Assembly (NCBI RefSeq): GCF_017491605.1
Contig: NZ_JAFGYY010000007.1
Location: 218,896 to 282,895, forward strand
Direction of reading: 5' to 3'
Source of the DNA: Pseudomonas sp. 30_B
GTDB taxonomy: Bacteria > Pseudomonadota > Gammaproteobacteria > Pseudomonadales > Pseudomonadaceae
DNA: 64,000 nucleotides
Below the pieces are notes generated by a model. That model did no database searches, was not told where the DNA came from, and saw only the letters and a program-made list of their open reading frames with translations. Within the stretch, counting starts at the first letter, position 1; the number at the start of each line of letters is the position of its first letter. Of this stretch, positions 61,260 through 64,000 are shown one piece after another. A program made the translations under genes and the position numbers.

Positions 61260-63659
61260 ATGAGCGACCACGACGAGATTCACGATATCCATAGCGCCGA
61301 AGAGGTCAGCAACACCGGGCTGGTGCTGCCCGGGCAGAACCTGCCGACCACGGTCTATGTCATTCCGATCCACAACCGCCCGTTCTTCCCGGCGCAGGTG
61401 CTGCCGGTGATCGTCAACGAGGAGCCCTGGGCGGAAACCCTTGAGCTGGTGGCCAAGACCGAGCACCACAGCCTGGCGCTGTTCTTCATGGACAATCCGC
61501 CGGAAGACCCGCGCCACTTCGACCCCAACAGCCTGCCCGAACACGGCACGCTGGTGCGCGTGCACCACGCCAGCCGCGAGGGCGGCAAGCTGCAGTTCGT
61601 CGCCCAGGGCCTGTCGCGGGTGCGCATCCGCGGCTGGATCAAGCGCCATCGCCCGCCCTTCCTGGTGGAGGTGGACTACCCGCACACGCCCAGCGACCCG
61701 AGCGACGAGGTGAAGGCCTACGGCATGGCCCTGATCAACGCGATCAAGGAGCTGCTGCCGCTCAACCCGCTGTACAGCGAAGAACTGAAGAACTACCTGA
61801 ACCGCTTCAACCCCAACGACCCGTCGCCGCTCACCGACTTCGCCGCGGCGCTGACCACCGCGCCCGGCACCGAGCTGCAGGGCGTGCTGGACACCGTGCC
61901 GATCCTCAAGCGCATGGAGAAGGTCCTGCCGCTGCTGCGCAAGGAAGTGGAAGTCGCGCGCCTGCAGAAAGAGCTGTCCGCCGAGGTCAACCGCAAGATC
62001 GGCGAGCGCCAGCGCGAGTTCTTCCTCAAGGAACAGTTGAAGATCATCCAGCAGGAACTGGGCATCACCAAGGACGACAAGAGCGCCGACTCCGACGAAT
62101 TCCGCGCCCGCCTGGAAGGCAAGACCCTGCCCGAGCAGGCGCAGAAGCGCATCGAGGAGGAGCTGAACAAGCTGTCGATCCTGGAGACCGGCTCGCCCGA
62201 GTACGCCGTCACCCGCAACTACCTGGACTGGGCCACCTCGGTGCCCTGGGGCCTGCTGGGCACCGACAAGCTCGACCTGAAACACGCGCGCAAGGTGCTC
62301 GACAAGTACCACTCCGGTCTCGACGACGTGAAGGACCGCATCCTCGAGTTCCTCGCCGTGGGCGCCTTCAAGGGTGAGATCGCCGGTTCCATCGTGCTGC
62401 TGGTCGGCCCGCCCGGCGTGGGCAAGACCAGCATCGGCAAATCCATCGCCGAGAGCCTGGGTCGGCCGTTCTACCGCTTCAGCGTCGGCGGCATGCGCGA
62501 CGAGGCGGAGATCAAGGGCCACCGCCGCACCTACATCGGCGCCCTGCCCGGCAAGCTGGTGCAGGCGCTGAAGGAAGTCGAGGTGATGAACCCGGTGATC
62601 ATGCTCGACGAGATCGACAAGCTCGGCAGCAGCTACCAGGGCGACCCCGCCTCGGCGCTGCTGGAGACGCTCGATCCGGAGCAGAACGTCGAATTCCTCG
62701 ACCATTACCTGGACCTGCGCCTGGACCTGTCCAAGGTGCTGTTCGTCTGCACCGCCAATACCCTGGACTCGATCCCCGGCCCGCTGCTCGACCGTATGGA
62801 AGTCATCCGCCTGTCCGGCTACATCGGCGAGGAAAAACTGGCCATCGCCAAGCGGCACCTGTGGCCCAAGCAGCTGGAGAAGGCCGGCGTGCCGAAGAGC
62901 CGCCTGTCGATCAGCGACTCAGCCCTGCGCGCGGTGATCGAGGGCTATGCCCGCGAGGCCGGGGTGCGCCAACTGGAAAAAGTGCTGGGCAAGCTGGTGC
63001 GCAAGTCGGTGGTGAAGCTGCTGGAAGACCCGGAGTCTGTGGTGAAGATCGGCGCCAAGGACCTGGAGGACTACCTCGGCATGCCGGTGTTCCGCACCGA
63101 ACAGCTGCTGTCCGGCATTGGCGTGATCACGGGGCTGGCCTGGACCAGCATGGGCGGCGCGACCCTGCCCATCGAAGCGACGCGCATCCACACGCTCAAC
63201 CGTGGCTTCAAGCTCACCGGCCAGTTGGGTGACGTGATGAAGGAGTCGGCGGAGATCGCCTACAGCTACATCAGCTCGCACCTGAAACAGTATGGCGGCG
63301 ACACCAGCTTCTTCGACCAGGCCTTCGTCCACCTGCACGTGCCAGAGGGCGCCACGCCCAAGGACGGTCCCAGTGCCGGGGTCACCATGGCCAGCGCCCT
63401 GCTGTCCCTGGCGCGCAACCAGGCACCGAAGAAGGGCGTGGCCATGACCGGCGAGCTGACTCTCACCGGCCAGGTGCTGCCGATCGGCGGTGTGCGCGAG
63501 AAGGTCATCGCCGCACGCCGGCAGAAAATCTTCGAGCTGATCCTGCCGGAAGCCAACCGGGGCGACTTCGAGGAACTGCCGGAGTACCTCAAGGAAGACA
63601 TCACCGTGCACTTCGCCAAGCGTTTCGGCGATGTGGCCAAGGTGCTGTTCCCGGGCTGA
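61260..63659 (+). CDS. asrA: Lon-family ATP-dependent protease (AsrA-like)
   Basis: A 799-residue Lon protease: N-terminal substrate domain (about 1-210), AAA+ module with Walker A GPPGVGKTS (near 386) and Walker B MLDEIDKL, and the C-terminal protease domain with the Ser/Lys dyad (Ser in PKDGPSAGVTM, Lys in GGVREKVIAA). Its N-terminus (PIHNRPFFPAQVLPVIVNE) differs from housekeeping Lon and, by memory, matches AsrA of P. aeruginosa, a second Lon linked to aminoglycoside stress. A sigma-32 promoter precedes it. Start ATG follows CAGG. Confidence 0.88.
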   Translation: MSDHDEIHDIHSAEEVSNTGLVLPGQNLPTTVYVIPIHNRPFFPAQVLPVIVNEEPWAETLELVAKTEHHSLALFFMDNPPEDPRHFDPNSLPEHGTLVRVHHASREGGKLQFVAQGLSRVRIRGWIKRHRPPFLVEVDYPHTPSDPSDEVKAYGMALINAIKELLPLNPLYSEELKNYLNRFNPNDPSPLTDFAAALTTAPGTELQGVLDTVPILKRMEKVLPLLRKEVEVARLQKELSAEVNRKIGERQREFFLKEQLKIIQQELGITKDDKSADSDEFRARLEGKTLPEQAQKRIEEELNKLSILETGSPEYAVTRNYLDWATSVPWGLLGTDKLDLKHARKVLDKYHSGLDDVKDRILEFLAVGAFKGEIAGSIVLLVGPPGVGKTSIGKSIAESLGRPFYRFSVGGMRDEAEIKGHRRTYIGALPGKLVQALKEVEVMNPVIMLDEIDKLGSSYQGDPASALLETLDPEQNVEFLDHYLDLRLDLSKVLFVCTANTLDSIPGPLLDRMEVIRLSGYIGEEKLAIAKRHLWPKQLEKAGVPKSRLSISDSALRAVIEGYAREAGVRQLEKVLGKLVRKSVVKLLEDPESVVKIGAKDLEDYLGMPVFRTEQLLSGIGVITGLAWTSMGGATLPIEATRIHTLNRGFKLTGQLGDVMKESAEIAYSYISSHLKQYGGDTSFFDQAFVHLHVPEGATPKDGPSAGVTMASALLSLARNQAPKKGVAMTGELTLTGQVLPIGGVREKVIAARRQKIFELILPEANRGDFEELPEYLKEDITVHFAKRFGDVAKVLFPG

Positions 63660-63677
63660 TCGCCCAGCGTCTAGCTG

Positions 63678-63786
63678 GTCGCGGGCATGGCCCGCTCCTA
63701 CACTCGGATTCAACCTGTAGGAGCGGGCCATGCCCGCGATGCTCTTGCTCCTTGTAGGGCGGATAACGCCTCAAGCGTTATCCGCC
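63678..63786. repeat. REP pair and GGATAACG-family inverted repeat
   Basis: REP in opposite orientation (63678-63701), REP (63717-63740) and GTAGGGCGGATAACGC with GCGTTATCCGCC (63754-63786). They follow the Lon-like gene stop. Confidence 0.8.
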
Positions 63787-63792
63787 GTCTTG

Positions 63793-63873
63793 CTCGGGGT
63801 TCATGCGCCGCTTCGGCGTGTGCTGGGAGATTTTGTTTCGCCCCCTCGGGCGAGTTACTTCTTCCAAACGCCG
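63793..63873 (-). repeat. Composite palindromic repeat, truncated inverted copy C
   Basis: The reverse complement of the right-hand end of copies A and B: CGCCGCTTCGGCG, GGGAGATTTTGTTTCGCCCC, CTCGGGCGAGTTACTT and CCAAACGCCG. Homology stops at 63873, exactly where the insertion element begins. The rest of this copy should lie beyond the insertion. Confidence 0.75.
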
Positions 63874-64000
63874 TGTACGGACCGGGTACATAGCTGACAG
63901 GTGTGCGGGGACATGGTTGACACTTTCCGGCGAGCAGCCTTGTCGGGAATCCACACCATGCCCTGGAACACGAGAGATGCCATGAGCCTGAAAGAGGAAT
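63874..64000 (+). mobile_element. Left end of an IS481-type insertion sequence
   Basis: Begins TGTACGGACCGGGTACATAG at the break point of repeat copy C and runs off the window. TGT at the tip and the GC-rich terminal stretch followed by a transposase start fit the IS481 family. The right end, the target duplication and the full transposase are outside the window. Confidence 0.7.
63958..64000 (+). CDS. IS481-type transposase, N-terminal fragment (cut by window edge)
   Basis: The first 14 codons of a frame reading MPWNTRDAMSLKEE, typical of the start of IS481-family transposases (MPW..TD.MS...F form). The catalytic DDE domain is beyond the window. It starts 84 bases inside the element. Confidence 0.65.
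   Translation, partial: MPWNTRDAMSLKEE

Noticed and set aside
61245..62858. 537-codon minus-strand frame opposite the Lon-like gene
   Set aside because: Shadow of the Lon AAA+ region and would cover the sigma-32 promoter.

Overview
The window is a gene-dense, high-GC chromosomal segment of a Pseudomonas species. The evidence is the very GC-biased third codon positions, the many intergenic REP palindromes of the GTAGGAGCGAGC...GCTCGCGAA type, and recognisable Pseudomonas neighbourhoods: glpD, metR, cntA/cntB, dmlA/dmlR, and a second Lon protease beside putP and AraC regulators. I could not assign a species. No rRNA, tRNA or CRISPR array was found.

Layout. 1-828 is the 3' end of glpD. 841-7201 is a catabolic locus: a leftward operon (amino-acid ABC transporter, C45 self-processing hydrolase, RpiR regulator) divergent from a class III aminotransferase and a carboxymuconolactone-decarboxylase-like protein. 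7208-8293 is an unusual HTH plus double-PAS regulator. 8676-16414 is a carnitine catabolic island: Rieske carnitine monooxygenase and its reductase (cntA, cntB), a malic-semialdehyde-type dehydrogenase, a BCCT transporter, D-malate dehydrogenase (dmlA) and its LysR regulator (dmlR). Together they would convert L-carnitine to trimethylamine plus malic semialdehyde, then D-malate, then pyruvate. Both transporter and oxygenase promoters carry the same paired 10-bp direct repeat at an 18-bp step. 16566-20352 holds an exported alpha/beta hydrolase, a small membrane protein, an orphan MetE N-terminal domain and metR. 20492-24622 holds a candidate small ORF, a GST, an APC permease, a nitrilase-family hydrolase and a LuxR regulator.

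25375-41365 is mostly housekeeping and accessory metabolism: L-serine deaminase, a membrane-anchored GltB-like FMN protein, AraC and LysR regulators, a LysE exporter, an exported amidohydrolase with a porin, several small enzymes (methyltransferase, NTF2-like, SRPBCC, aldo/keto reductase, VOC, cupin), a MITE-like element, a RelE/Xre toxin-antitoxin pair and a GlxA-type regulator. 41468-54701 includes an isochorismatase-like hydrolase, LemA plus a long M48 protease, a 4-oxalocrotonate-tautomerase-superfamily isomerase, a ProY-like permease, a methyltransferase, a divergent 1038-residue bifunctional-type PBP, a VF530 protein, an SMR exporter, an azoreductase and a LysR regulator. 54908-63659 has SotB, PutP, two AraC regulators, a DUF815 ATPase and a Lon-family protease with a textbook sigma-32 promoter. 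The right edge holds the start of an IS481-type element inserted in a repeat.

Intergenic DNA is rich in repeats: REP singlets and inverted pairs, at least three other palindromic families, and a composite ~310-bp element present in two full copies (24805-25115 and 45090-45405) plus one truncated inverted copy (about 63793-63873) that the IS481 element interrupts. Many long antisense reading frames exist because of the base composition; I treated them as shadows.
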